64,000 bases of DNA from Diogma glabrata (taxonomy: Eukaryota > Arthropoda > Insecta > Diptera > Cylindrotomidae). The stretch's first letter is position 1, and each line of letters begins with the position of its first letter. The notes beneath the pieces are model-generated. The model saw only the letters and a list, made by a program, of their open reading frames with translations, searched no databases and was not told the origin of the DNA. A program made the translations under genes and the position numbers. Location of the stretch: the NCBI GenBank assembly GCA_963693315.1, contig OY856186.1, forward strand, positions 305,303,879-305,367,878. Reading direction: 5' to 3'. Shown piece by piece: positions 36,540 to 48,176 of this stretch.

Positions 36540-36880
36540 CAATCAACATTCAATATTATATTCAATCATCGAAGTTATTATATTCATTCATCGAAGTTAT
36601 TATTATTCTATGCTGCTATCTTCGAATCTGAAAGCAGACATCTACAATTTTCAACGAAGTTCGACTAACATTTTCAACGTTGATATTACATTCAATATTA
36701 TATTCAATCATCGAAGTTATTATATTCATTCATCGAAGTTATTACTATTCTATGCTGTTATCTTCGACTTTAAAGGCAGACATCTACATTTTCAACAGTA
36801 GTTCGATCAACATTTTCAACGTTGATATTACATTCAATATTATATTCAATCAACGAAGTTATTAACTGCCAGAATTCAAC
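36540..36880 (+). repeat. Minisatellite inside LTR copy 2
   Basis: About two and a half units of roughly 155 bp with ATTCAATATTATATTCAATC, ATCGAAGTTATTATATTC, CTATGCTGTTATCTTCGA, GCAGACATCTACA and TTTTCAACGTTGATATTAC. Confidence 0.85.
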
Positions 36881-37207
36881 TTATATGGAAAAATTCCGCA
36901 TTATGTTCAATCAACGAAGCTACCATTAATCGTGCTGCGGTCTTCGATCATCGAAAGCGGACTTCGACATTCCATCACCAAATATTGTTATCTGCTTCAA
37001 GTTTTGATAACAATTTTCTCACTTTGTCAATGTTCATATTTATTATTGCCGCATTGTATCACCGTTTTAAAAATACTAATAAATATTCATCACAGCTGTA
37101 TCACTCAACATTGGTACTTATTAATGTCAATACTACACGTGAAGTTGATGCATTGACCACTCAACTATACAGTCCACTATTACTTCAAGTGCATCATCAT
37201 CAGAGGT

Positions 37208-38149
37208 GATGCTGAATTGCTATCATAATGTTTCCACTTTACCCATAGTACATTTTCAACAGGTAAGACGTCGGTAATGCCAGGCGAAGAAATTAAATCA
37301 TACATGTCCGTTACCTTGCGAACTATTGTTGACATCGCCCTATCGTTTCGTTGTCCAAATTTACCTCAAAGAGCATTCAAAGCGAGTTTACTACAATTCC
37401 TTTGTGATGGATCATTTCGAATTGCCTTCGCATCTAGCTGAATACCCTCATGCTCGAAAAAATACTTAATAAAGGTTTCTTTCTCGCTTGGTGTTGAAAT
37501 ATTTTCTGGCCAGTCGCTAGCTTCTTGTTTCAGCTTCAAAAAGCAATTCATGTAATTAGTGAATACCCCACCGGTCTTTGTAGCTCGATCATATTGGGAT
37601 ATCTCATATTGCCAAACTTCAAAAATTTCTTTAATATTCTATCCATGTTTAACGGCCAATTACACTTCATCAATAACCCATGTACCAACCAGCATTTGTT
37701 CGTCTTCCTTATGTGTACAATATCTTGTGACATTTACCTGTTGTGCACACGTTCGACAAAGCGTAAACAGCAACTTGTCGTTAATATTATATCGTTTCAT
37801 TATATCATGGACCTCATTCATAAGAACTCCCTTGTCTGTATAATTTCAATTTATCGGAATTCTTATCGGCTAAACATTTTCCTACTAATATGGCAATTGG
37901 GAGACAGTAAGAATTTGAACCAGGGATTTTTATATCAATTAGAGACTTAGTCTTATATTTTAGTAAATCTCGCGATGGAATATTCGTTATGTTCCGCATT
38001 CGACCTTTACCGGATAGAATATGTACCAAAACGGTGGTCACCTGAAGAACATCGGTCAAGAGCAAATTTGAGTTCGACTGGGCGACCGACTCTAAAATTG
38101 CTGCAACTGTTTCACCTTTTAATTTACATACCTCAGAAAAACTTAAACC
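37208..38149 (-). pseudogene. Polinton/Maverick DNA polymerase B, N-terminal and palm fragments joined
   Basis: From 38149 downwards: IGLSFSEVCKLKGETVAAIL, ILESVAQSNSN, LSGKGRMRN, then a SLIDIKI...CLPIAI segment as in the start of Polinton polymerases. At about 37815 it jumps to LLFTLCRTCAQQ, GTWVIDEV, IFEVWQYE, GVFTNYMNCFLKLKQEAS, ALRGKFGQRND and VENVLWVKWKH, the palm region. The exonuclease and much of the middle are missing, so a large internal deletion is present. Two in-frame stops and a frameshift are visible. The intact enzyme copies the element from a terminal protein. No function is left. Confidence 0.9.
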
Positions 38150-40380
38150 AATTGTGTTGACACTGGACAAGGTATCCTACAAAATAGAAAACAAAATTTT
38201 GTTAGTCACAAAAATTACACTTACCAAGTGGTTGCCTTCTCCATCGTCAATTCACATCTTCCAGTATAGAGTAATATAATAACCGTTTTTAAAATATCTA
38301 AAAATAAAAAAAACTAATTATAATCATTCATAATCGATTAAAAACATTTGATATCTATATTACTTACATTAGTTGAAATTTTGATTTATCGGCTATTAGT
38401 GTCAAGCTTCCACATAGATGTTGTTAATTTTCATCCTCAGCATTCTCTGAAAAGGAAAAGCAGTATTTTGTTACACAAATTATATAAAAATATATGTATA
38501 TATACATATTTTGTTACTTACTTGATTTGTTTATGTTATTTAAATTTGGCATGTCAATCTGATTATCCATCAGATTGGGTAACATCACGAAACTAAAAAC
38601 AGTATTTATCCATTCGATAATATATTGAGCAAAAAGTAATAGTTCATGCCTTCCACTGTATGGACTCTGCTGATGTTTCAGAGAATGTTGATTTTTACTA
38701 TATGTCATAGTTTTTTAGTGATTTAAACCTACTCTTAATATTATTCTAGAAGTTTAAATAGTCGCTTTGACTTGTTTGTGTTTTATGTTCATAATTTTTA
38801 ATCTTGGTTATAGCATAAATAAAAATGTTGTATTAAAAACTAAAGTTAAAGGAAATACTTAATGTTCTAATAAATGATTAAATAAAGTGTTATGTCATAC
38901 TGATAACGTAGAGCAGTACAGTCACAGATTCATGTAGTTTCCATTTCCTTACATCTCACAATTTTACCTATCACGCATAGTTCACAACAATTTCTCGTTC
39001 ATCCGTAATCTATGGTCATATTTTCGTATAGTTTCCGTTACACAAATTCCTTTTTTAGCACAACACCATTAACAATAGTATTTTATTTTACAATCCCCTA
39101 TTATTGGGTCACACTGCGTTTTCACCAGCGTTGCTTCACCATACTGCATAAATTTGAATTCTCCGGAGCTTAACCGTAATTGCTCTAAATGTTTTCAAAC
39201 CTCCAATAGCTGTACATATTTGTCCAATCGTTTTGTTATCTAACAATTATTATCCTACAATCAGTTTAGCAATTGTCTTCAAAACATATGATATTTCTTA
39301 TATAGGTATTTTTGTCAATTTCTCTTTCCGTTATAAATCTAAATTTTACTGTAATACAGTTGTAAGCTATTATTTCATAATACGTAATCATCATAAAATC
39401 GGTTGAACATACGTTTGATCCTTTCTAGTGTCGCAATATATTGATATTTCTTCCAAATGCGTTGGAAATAATTTATTTCGTGAAATTAGCTTGCAATTTT
39501 ACGTATTACAAAATAACAACCAGTATTGGTTTTGAAACGGAAAATGTACTAACATTACTCTGTAGATTTCCCCTACAAAAAACTTTGTAGCTCAATTTTC
39601 GATATTAAATAACTATATAAGAAACAAAAATATCTCGTTTTCTCTCTCTTAGTCTATTACATTTGTTTCCTATTGGATTCATTTGCGGGTTTGACGTCTG
39701 TAAAGAAATATGCAATTTCATTTTTTTTTGTTCGTACCTGATTGTAAATTTTTAACTGTGAATTAGCTAATTATATACAAAAAATTGATAGTTTTTCAAC
39801 CAAGTGATAGGCTTGTGATATTGCCTTTAAAGAACTGTTTGTTGTGTTAGTCGTGTTGTTATGTATCTGATAGTACAATTTAGATAGTATAATTTATTAA
39901 AGGCTGAGAGTAACCGTGTGTTAATTGTAGTGTATTTTCCTGTTGCCATATATTATTGGAAAAAATCAATAAAAATTAAGGTAAATTAAATTAACAACCA
40001 AAAATTCAAAATTAAATTAATGCATAACCTTCAACTATCAAAAAAAAGAACTGTTTGTTAAATTACCGGTATCATTAAAATTGATGTTATCCCTTTCTGA
40101 GATTAAGCGGATAAAACCAAATGACACCGAGAAAGATGGTAAAAGGCTGTTAGTAGCCATATTGTACAAATTTTTTTTGATTGTCGGAATTAATTACATG
40201 TTAGTCAAATATATTCCGCTTAGTATAACATTTTTGTATGGCGTGTTCATGTTAGCTTATAAGTGATTGAATAATAGAGAACATATACCAAAAATAACAA
40301 CAAAATTAGAAATCTTAAAAAGGAGTGTATTATTTACCGATCTTGCTATAATACCTATATAAAAAATATATATAATACCA

Positions 40381-40905
40381 CGGCACAACATTTACATCGT
40401 ATTTCTACCGTTTGCATCAGCTATCGTCCTAAGTATTTGGTGACGCAACGTTCATACCGTATTGATACAATACTTCTACAGTTTTTATCAGTAGCTGCCT
40501 GAGTTATTACAGCACAGCATTTACAGCTTGGTTCTACAATTTTGGCAGTAATTGCCTGAGTTATTTCGACGCAACATTCATATAATTTCTATGCTATTTT
40601 TACAACAATCGCCTTAGTTGTTGCGGCGCAACATTTATACAGTATTTCAACGCAACATTCATATAAAATGTATACTGTCTTTACAACAATCGCCTTCGTT
40701 ATTGCGGCGCAACATTCCTACAGTATTTCAACGTAACATTCATATAAAATTTATACTGTTTTTACAACAATCGCCTTAGTTATTGCGGCGCAACATTCCT
40801 ACAGTATTTCAAAGCAACATTCATATAAAATTTATACTATTTTTACAACGTTCGCCTTGGTTATTGCGGCGCAACAGTTTTACAATTATTATACAACTAG
40901 TCATC
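40381..40905 (+). repeat. Minisatellite A inside LTR copy 3
   Basis: Units of about 95 bp, best kept on the right, with GCGGCGCAACATTC, TACAGTATTTCAACG, CATTCATATAAAATTTATAC and TTTTTACAACAATCGCCTTA. Four good units and weaker ones on the left. Confidence 0.85.
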
Positions 40906-42224
40906 TTATTTATGCAATTTTACCAATAATACTTTACCTGCTGGGATTTTTCACCGGTGATGGAGGGCTAAAACGCTAGGACTTTGAGGCCTGACGGATA
41001 TAATCATGGGGTGAGTGAATTTTGTTTATTCTATTTACTTTTTCTAACGTAGAGGTGTGAATGCGCGTGAAGGGGTGTACAAGTGAATGAATGGGGGCTT
41101 GCTTGTCGTTGCGTGTGTGTGAGAGCTGGCGGTGCGTGTAAGCGAGACACGTACAGTCTAAATTGGAGATGACTATAATTGAAATATTTTTGTTCCGAGG
41201 TAAGATTTAGTTTTCCAAATACATTTTTTTTATTTTAAATTATATTACCTAAATTTATTAATTTATATTTTACGTAATCAAAAATCAATCCCAAATAATA
41301 TGAAAACCAAACAAAAAAAAACCAAATTCTTTTCATGTTTAATCTTTATTAACCATATTACATATTAAACCAACTACAAACTACATGTATTTAATTAAAT
41401 TGGTTTCGAAATATTTAGTTAACTTACAAATAAATTATAACTTCTTTTTTGGAGCTGTAAATAACCTTTTTTTTTGGGTAATTTATGGTGATTGCGTATG
41501 GTTTTAAAAATTTTTTTTGAAAAGGTTATTGATAAAAAAAGAAAAATAAGAAAGACTTTCAATATAGCGTGTGACGTTCTCTCGTGCTCTAAGATTTTAT
41601 TCTCGGTTTACCAGTAATGGCAGTAGTTTACGAACTGTATCAGATTAATCAGATGGCAGCAATACAACTTATTTTTGATTACTACCATCTACGGTACTTG
41701 CCAGACCCACATTGAGCTTCATTGTCTTGCTTCGCTGTCTGAGTGTGTGGGTGGACGTCAGCGTGTATGCAGCGTGAGTGTGTGGGCGTATGGGAATGAT
41801 TGTGGGGGTTGGACGTGCTGATCGCGGTTCTTTCGCAAAAGGGGTCGCCAGAGTCTCAGTTTTTCATTCGTATTGGATCCATTTCTGTATATTCACGTAA
41901 TTTGCGTACATTTCTGTATTTGTGTTGAAGCAGCAGGTATTAATCTATCAAATCCACGATGACTGAGCTTTAGTCGATACGGCGTTAATAATCTCTAGGT
42001 ACGCAGCCTGCTATGCCGCTTCATTGGTTCGCCAATGGAGAAGCTCTTCATTACACAAAGATATTAGTGAATGTTTGCCATCGAAATCAAGTCTGGGTTT
42101 TTAATATCGTCGCGTTAATATCAATGCTTTTCTTGAGCAATGTACCCAAGGTTAAATTTAAAACATGTGCTTATTGAAATCTTTTATTGCAGTACATTAA
42201 GTATACCTTTCAAAATTTTTCGTC

Positions 42225-42690
42225 GTTCATCTGCCAATATTAGGTAGATACATTTATTCAACATTTCCATCGAAATTCCGCATTTCCAGGCCGATTTTTT
42301 ATATAGTACCGAACGTCTGCCAATGTTAGGCAAACACAGTTATTAAACATTTGTCATCGATTAACTGCCTGTTAAGCAGACTTATTGTATTTCATCGACC
42401 ATCTGCCAATGTTAGGCAGACACTGTTATTCAACAGTTTTCATCGATTAACTGCCACTGCTAGGCATACACAGTTATTAAACATTTTTCATCGATTAGCT
42501 GCCAATGTTAGGCAGATACATTATCAACACTTTCATCGATTAGCTGCCAATCTTAGGCAACCACTGTTATTAAACATTTCATCGATTATCTGCCACTGTT
42601 AAGCAGATACAATTTATTCAACACTTGTTATCGAGTAGCTGCTAATGTTAGGCAGACTTATTCTTACTATCACTAATCATCGATTACCAC
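42225..42690 (+). repeat. Minisatellite B inside LTR copy 3
   Basis: About eight units of roughly 60 bp: ACATTTTTCATCGATTA, then CTGCCAATGTTAGGCAG (itself nearly palindromic), then ATACAGTTATT. A weaker unit begins at 42225. The 83-codon frame at 42351 is a repeat artefact. Confidence 0.9.
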
Positions 42691-42858
42691 ATACTGGGCA
42701 GTTATATCTCTATCAAGATTCATCGTTTTTTAAATGTTTTGTCAAGCATGTATTATTGAGATAAGCGTTGTGTTGCAGCTCTGATAATAGCTTGGATCAT
42801 CAAACTTCAAAAAGATTATACAGTCCACTTCCTATATTGGATGCTGTTGAACAAATTG

Positions 42859-43170
42859 GTTTAGATGTATGTATCGGTTTCTGGTAATGTAATTTTTATA
42901 CCGATTTTAAAATGTGGTGAAGCATTGCTTGCAATAAAAGACATTTGCTCGTCAAATGCACCTTTTAAATATACCGAAAGATCAAATATACCGTTTAAAT
43001 ATACCGTTTTTGATTATATTTTTAAATTTGAAATTTGTTACTGTACTACTTATATTAAATTTATCGTTAAGTACACTTACTTGGCTAATAATATCAATAA
43101 ATTTATACCTCCCAGAAATATCTTTGAGATACTGCTGCTGGTTCACTCCTGACCTAGATTGTAAATATTC
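42859..43170 (-). pseudogene. Polinton/Maverick DNA polymerase B, extreme N-terminal fragment
   Basis: Read from 43170 downwards: YLKDISGRYKFIDIISQ, then VLNDKFNIS and, after a frameshift, GAFDEQMSFIASN and FKIGIKITLPETD, which leads across the AATTG site into PIGLSF at 38149. The pattern of a short beta-rich start followed by KIGIKI-type and QSN motifs fits the N-terminus of Polinton polymerases. A GTAAGTG donor-like site occurs at about 43078, so an intron is possible. Stops show it is a pseudogene. Confidence 0.65.
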
Positions 43171-43361
43171 TTGCTGCGGCTTAAACCCTTGTAGTTGTTG
43201 TTGTTGTTGATGTGGTTGGTTTTGGTGATGTTTTGAATGTTTATGAGGTTTAACTAAGTCGACGGGTAAATTATTTTCCGCTTCAAACTGGTTTTTTGCT
43301 GTTGTTGCTGTGGTTGTTGAGTTTGGTGTTGTGGTGTTTGTGATTGTTGTTGTTGTTGTGT

Positions 43362-43889
43362 TTAGCTCTTGTTATGTTTTGATAAATTAATAGGTTCTTG
43401 TTGTTCTGCTTGTTGGAGTGTTTGTTGTTGTAATATTGGTTGTTTCAGCTGGTGTTTCAAATTTCTCGTTAAACTAAGAGCCTTAATTGATTTAATTGGT
43501 GGTTGGTGGTTGAGTTTAGTTGAGTTTTTAGCTGTATTAGAACCCAATGTAAACTGATGATGTGGCTCTTGTTGTTGTTGTTTTGGGGTATGTGACTGTT
43601 GCTGTGGTTGTCGTTGGAACGTTGTTTCAATTTGTTGGAAACTCTCAACTGGTTGAACAGGATTAAACCAGCTTATTACTCGAATCACATCACTATTGTA
43701 AATTTGATGCGATAGTTCTTTGATGTCGATTCTTAAAATTTCGTTTTCAACATCGAAGTTAGAATCATTCAGTTTTCTTGAAATTGAAAGAAATATATCT
43801 TCCTTAGTGTTCTGATCATTTGTCACCTTACAATACTTCACCAACTCATTGATGGAGATTCCATTTACGTTGGTTGTAAGTTGACTCAT
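43362..43889 (-). CDS. Q-rich hypothetical protein upstream of the polymerase remnant
   Basis: A 175-residue frame. Residues 1-80 are mixed and mostly helical (MSQLTTNVNGISINELVKY, VISWFNPVQPVES). The rest is low-complexity Gln/Pro/His. The Q-rich coding continues after the stop towards 43200 in the same strand and frame (TQQQQQSQTPQHQ), so the protein was once longer or the stop is recent. It reads directly into the polymerase N-terminal fragment and may be its leader or a separate Polinton gene. I do not recognise it. Confidence 0.45.
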   Translation of the reverse strand: MSQLTTNVNGISINELVKYCKVTNDQNTKEDIFLSISRKLNDSNFDVENEILRIDIKELSHQIYNSDVIRVISWFNPVQPVESFQQIETTFQRQPQQQSHTPKQQQQEPHHQFTLGSNTAKNSTKLNHQPPIKSIKALSLTRNLKHQLKQPILQQQTLQQAEQQEPINLSKHNKS

Positions 43890-45250
43890 TTTTTGTGTTT
43901 AAACTTGTTTAAATATTTCACCGGTTTAACTTGTTTAATTTTTAGCTTGACTATGCAACTAATGAATTAAGTTAAATCGTTAAAGAATATTGTTTTTATA
44001 TAGAAAACGTCTTATCGTTATCTATATCTATATATCTATAAATTATCTATCTATAAATTATAAACTTTTTTTTGCTCGTAAGAATATAGTTTGTTTCGTT
44101 AGTTTCATTTACATGTAATAATAAAAATATTAATCAGCATATTTCTAAATATGGATTAATGTCGTTTGATAACTTTTGCAACTATGTAAATAATACAGTT
44201 GTAGAGTATGTAATTGATAACAGATAACCCTTTAAATAACTTTAAAAAATTGGTTTGCATTTGTATTGAGTCAGTTACCTCGGTTATCTAGAAAGTATAA
44301 ACTTTTTGACCTTAAGAAAAGAGTTTTTATTGATTTTAACAATGAAATATTAATCATTATTTTTCTTCATTTTAATTTATCTCATTTACCCTATAAATTT
44401 TTTATGAGTGTAGATAAAAGAACCGTCCAATGTAAAATTGAAGTAAGATAACCCCTCAAATAACCCTATACAGTTTGTTAGGTTCCAAGTTCTTCCAGTT
44501 CCATTTCCAAATTTTAAATTATCCAAAAACCTTCCCAACATACACAAACTCATCAAAATGCGACACAAGCATTTTTATTTCATAACAATTATTTTGAACA
44601 AAATAATTGATTTGCTTCATAACATTTTTGCAAATAATAATTTTAAATATGTTTCCAAAAATGTAAATATGTTTCAAATCAGTTTGTTGACTTTAAAATG
44701 AGTGTTATGAAAAAACGATTATCGAATGTAGGTCAGAACATTTATAAGTAATGATAAATGTTCTGACCAATAATAAAATAATATGTAAATTATTATATCA
44801 CTCCTTTTTTGTTTTGCTTTCCCTTAATTGTTATAAATTAAATAAATCCATATACTATTATACTAACACTCCCCTCTAATTGTTTAATAAATAAATTAAA
44901 TTTAATGCTAAAAATATTCAAAGAATATCAAAGGACTCCGATTTAGACCGTCAAGCTATTAATGTTAAAATAAATAAAATAGTTGATTAAAATTAAAGTG
45001 GGTTATGTGTTTATTTTAATAAAGTTTCTTAAAGTATATCAAGACGGTACGGGGTCCATAACAAGGTTATTTTCGTTTATATTGATTTTTATTAATAATA
45101 ATTTTTTATCAATAAATCGAAATATTTCCTTATTAAGCCTTATCACATTTACCCTGTTAATAAAATTTGTACAAATAGCAACACATTTCTATTGTTGAAA
45201 TCATAATTGGAAAAGTCAATCATAACCAAAGGTAAAGCAACAATATTTAG
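43890..45250. other. No gene; AT-rich with one hairpin
   Basis: CTATCTAT-type simple repeats near 44010-44060. Short frames at 44266, 44386 (minus) and 44983 have no recognisable features. Confidence 0.55.
44731..44768. repeat. Perfect 15-bp hairpin
   Basis: GGTCAGAACATTTAT pairs exactly with ATAAATGTTCTGACC across 8 nt. Confidence 0.85.
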
Positions 45251-45254
45251 AACC

Positions 45255-46378
45255 ATGGTAAGCTATTAAAAAATTGTTTTACTTTGAAAAAAAAAAATTT
45301 AATTTAATTATTTTGTTAAATTGTAGGATAACTTAATAAAAACTTTAAATAAGGCAGCAAACACCGTCTTAAATAAAGTAATCAACCCTGAGGAGCTAGG
45401 GTCAACGGAGCACGAGATAACCGGGTGGAAACTAGTACAGACAAAGTTTGGCGATCGTATTCTGTTCTTCTGAGTCTAAACTAATTAACGCTGGTGTACC
45501 TCAAGACTCAGTATTGTCCCCAACCCTATTTTTGATTTATATCAACGAATTGTTGAAAATCACCAGCAACCCAATAAATATTTTGCAGATGATAGTACTC
45601 TGCACAAGTCGTTCGAGACCCCCTTCCTTCAGAAGGTAAAATACACCTAAAAATTTCGCCGATTAGGATGACAAAAACCTGGTCAATTTCAACTCTACCA
45701 AAACACAGCTGTTGATTGTTTCCAGATTAAAGACCGAGTTCCGAGTTCTGATATCAAAACTTGATTCCCTACAACATCGTCGCACTGTTGCTGACCTCGT
45801 TGTTTTTTAGAAATATCGTGATCAACAGTGCTCAGATGAAATCAGCAGCATCATGCCCCAAACTTATTCTTACCCACGTTCCACTCGACAATCGGCTACC
45901 GCAACCAGTCAAACGGTCGAGATCCCACGCTGTCATACTGGCAGATCGCAGAAAGACTTCTTTGTCCGAACTGCATACAAATGGAATAGTTTGCCGGAAT
46001 CCTTAGTCTCAGATGACTTCAACCCGCAGAGGTTTAAAGAAAGCGTTCATCATGACCTTAGAACGCCAGATGTTGTGGGACCTAGGTCTTAAAAGGTATT
46101 TATGTGTTGTTGTGACACATATTGCAAACCCTATAACACAACACATTTTATTCAAAAAAAAAAAAAATTTCGAAGAAGATCCCAACTTGTGGATGCCGCC
46201 ATGACTGGTCAAGTTATTTGTCGAAGGACAAGTACCTCAAAATGGGATGACCAAAAAATTTATTGGTCGAGACGCTACAAAATTGAACGCACCTTTGTTT
46301 GCGTTCAATAAAAAAGAATTCAATTCCAGCGACACGGTACTCGAGCAGGATGGTCAGCCCTGGGAATGATCAAATTTA
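45255..46378 (+). pseudogene. Unidentified spliced gene fragment interrupted by a LINE piece
   Basis: ATG at 45255 is followed at once by a GTAAGC donor. A 69-nt intron ends TTGTAG at 45326. The next exon reads DNLIKTLNKAANTVLNKV, PEELGSTEHEITGWKLVQ and stops being this protein near 45445, where LINE sequence starts. After it, from about 46168, EEDPNLWMPP appears, and with a frame change TKKFIGRDATKLNAPLFAF, ending QDGQPWE and TGA at 46378. Both halves look like ordinary non-repetitive coding sequence. They may be one small host gene or a retained copy of it, broken by the insertion and a deletion. I cannot name the protein. Confidence 0.45.
45446..46100 (+). pseudogene. Degraded LINE reverse transcriptase 3' fragment
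   Basis: ESKLINAGVPQDSVLSPTLF and LIYINELLKITSNPIN are the RT motif B region (the usual GVPQG reads GVPQD). A frameshifted ADDST, the catalytic motif C, follows near 45590. After decay comes a C-terminal piece with DSLQHRRTVADL, PRCHTGRSQKDFFVRTAYKW and NSLPESLVSDDFNPQRFK, as in the ends of Jockey/I-group LINEs. Multiple stops and deletions. Confidence 0.8.
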
Positions 46379-46600
46379 AATAATTTTAATTATGTATATA
46401 TTTCTGAGAACATGCATAATGTTCAATTATATTTTTAAAATAAAACTTTAAGTTTAAACAAAATTGTTTTGGTCAGATATGGGAATGATAAAAATTTAAA
46501 TAATTTTAATTATGTATATATTTCTGAAAACAAGTATAATTTTCTATTATATTTTTAAAATAAAACTTTATTAATTTTACTAGTTTAAATAAAGTTATTT
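46364..46600 (+). repeat. Tandem duplication of a presumed 3' UTR
   Basis: A unit of about 117 bp with TGGGAATGAT, AATTATGTATATATTTCTG and AAAATAAAACTTTA occurs twice, at about 46364 and 46480. Each copy brings an AATAAA-like polyadenylation signal. Confidence 0.85.
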
Positions 46601-46805
46601 TTATGTATCCATGAGTTTTGAGTTTTATTAAACCCTAACCAATTCACAAAAATTTGATTTGTTTTGCTGTTTTAAAGTTTTCTCAACCAGATACAAATCG
46701 AGGAGTGTTTTGTTTTCTGCAACTCATGTTCGTAAAAGCGATCGGCAATTGGCTGATTGTAAATAGGTTCTTGGTAACTTATGTTTGACTTCGTTGATTT
46801 TAAAT

Positions 46806-46996
46806 ATTTCAGGTGACCTGCAGCCAAATTCTGTAACTGTGAAGTGGGGAAGTGATAAGTTTTTTATCACTTCACCGCAAAAATATCTAAGTGAGTTAAA
46901 ACTTCACTCACTTAGATATTTTTGCGGTGAAGTGATAAAAAACTTATCACTTCCCCACTTCACAGTTACAGAATTTGGCTGCAGGTCACCTGAAAT
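46806..46996. repeat. Perfect palindrome, 90-bp arms
   Basis: Arms 46806-46895 and 46907-46996 match base for base as reverse complements, from ATTTCAGGTGACCTGCAGCC to ATATCTAAGTGAG, around an 11-bp spacer. The 73-codon frame across it is an artefact. It forms the left part of the larger foldback element. Confidence 0.95.
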
Positions 46997-47906
46997 GAAA
47001 CAATAAATTTAACACTGACGTTTTGTTTGGCAATGAAATGAAATCGTTTCTTTTGTTGTTATTCACATTATGTCAAAAAACAGCAAAACGTCAATGCGAT
47101 TTGATTTTTAAAAATTGCATTTCTAAACTAAATGCAGATTAATTTTACAAATTTAATTTCTAAAATAGTTATATATGTATCTAAATTTGTAAAAATTTAC
47201 GTTCAAATTGTGTTGAAACTTAAAATGAACATTTAATTTTATGTATATTTGACGTTTGACAGTGCGCGGCTTGCTATTAGATTTTTTAACACTCTAACCG
47301 CATATAGAATCGCAAAAATGGTAAAATGATAAAAAATTAATGATAAAATCGAAATAAAGAAATTTTTAACACTTCACCACTTCACAGTTACAGAATTTGG
47401 CTGCTGCAGCCAAATTCTGTAACATGTGAAGTGTTAAAAATTTTTTCATTTCGATTTTATCATCAATTTTTTTTATCAATTTTTTATCATTTTACCATTT
47501 TTGCGATTCTCTATGCGATTTGAGTGTTAAAAAATTTAATAGCAAGCGTCGCACTGTCAAACGTTAACAGTATATAAAATTAAATATTTATTTTAACTTT
47601 TAACACAATTTAAACGTAAATTTTTACAAATTTAAATATATATAAATATTTTAGAAATTAAATTTGAAAAATTAATCTGTATTTAATTAAGAAAAGCAAT
47701 TTTAAAAAATCAAATTGCATTGACATTACGGTGTTTTTTGTTATAATGTCAATAACAACAAAAGCAACGATTTCATTTTATTGCCAAATAAAAAGTCACT
47801 GTTAACTTTATAGTTTTAAAACTTCACTCACTTAGATATTTTTGCGGTGAAGTGATAAAAAACTTATCACTTCACCGCTTCACAGTTATAGAATTTTGCT
47901 GCAGTT
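46818..47906. mobile_element. Compound foldback element
   Basis: Outer ends CTGCAGCCAAATTCTGTAAC (46818) and the complement of CTGCAGCAAAATTCTATAAC (to 47906). A central head-to-head joint lies at 47405, where TTGGCTGC meets GCAGCCAA, and imperfect arms extend about 400-500 bp on each side. The left terminus exists both in forward and inverted form (the 46806-46996 palindrome). The order is A, A-inverted, B, C, C-inverted, B-inverted, A-inverted. No coding capacity. It looks like two short foldback units fused with palindrome growth. Confidence 0.85.
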
Positions 47907-48176
47907 AGCGTTGTACGAATTTGTTTTAATTTTGAAAATTAAAATACAGCCGACAAATATTTTTTTAAAAAATAATTATTACCCTTGGTGAAATAATGGG
48001 ATCAAGACATCAAACGCAAAGTAATGGTTTTTTCCAAAGTTTAAGAATAAACTTCGAAGTTAGCACCGTGAATATGATGAAGAAATTTTTGAACCTTAAT
48101 ATTAGGCAAGGATGATTAACAAAAAAATTTTATTACTTCGATGCAGGAATTATTCCGCATAACCGTAACTTGCATA

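Larger units (their letters stand above)
34242..37202 (+). repeat. Solo LTR, 2961 bp, in the polymerase gene (LTR copy 2)
   Basis: Starts TGTTAACGACC, ends GCATCATCATCA, and is flanked by GAGGT on both sides (34237-34241 and 37203-37207). Its end carries TACAGTCCACT (37168-37178), as in the other two LTR copies. No internal coding region of a retrotransposon is present, so it is a solo LTR left by recombination. It contains a minisatellite and a palindrome split by a MITE. Short frames within it (35634, 36103, 36212, 36375, 36478, 36932) are not convincing genes. Confidence 0.8.
38155..42853 (+). repeat. Solo LTR, 4699 bp, in the polymerase gene (LTR copy 3)
   Basis: Starts TGTTGACACTGG, ends GCTGTTGAACA, and is flanked by AATTG (38150-38154 and 42854-42858). 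The polymerase frame continues across the joined site (PIGLSF). Its first 750 bases or so align to LTR copy 1, including TATGTCATAGTTTT. Its end shares TACAGTCCACT (42819-42829). It holds two different minisatellites and no retrotransposon genes; the frame at 40081-40266 has no features. It is unusually long for an LTR, and part of it may be later insertion, for example 38900-41900, which has no match in copy 1. Confidence 0.8.

Noticed and set aside
38218..38290. BTB-domain-like peptide on the minus strand (LLYTGRCELTMEK)
   Set aside because: It is only about 23 residues, lies inside an LTR bounded by AATTG duplications, and the related LTR at 1412 has stops at the same place.
42351..42602. 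83-codon ORF with repeated RLAANVRQ-like segments
   Set aside because: Periodic translation of the 60-bp minisatellite inside an LTR.
46785..47006. 73-codon ORF
   Set aside because: It runs through a perfect 90-bp palindrome; its two halves are mirror sequences.
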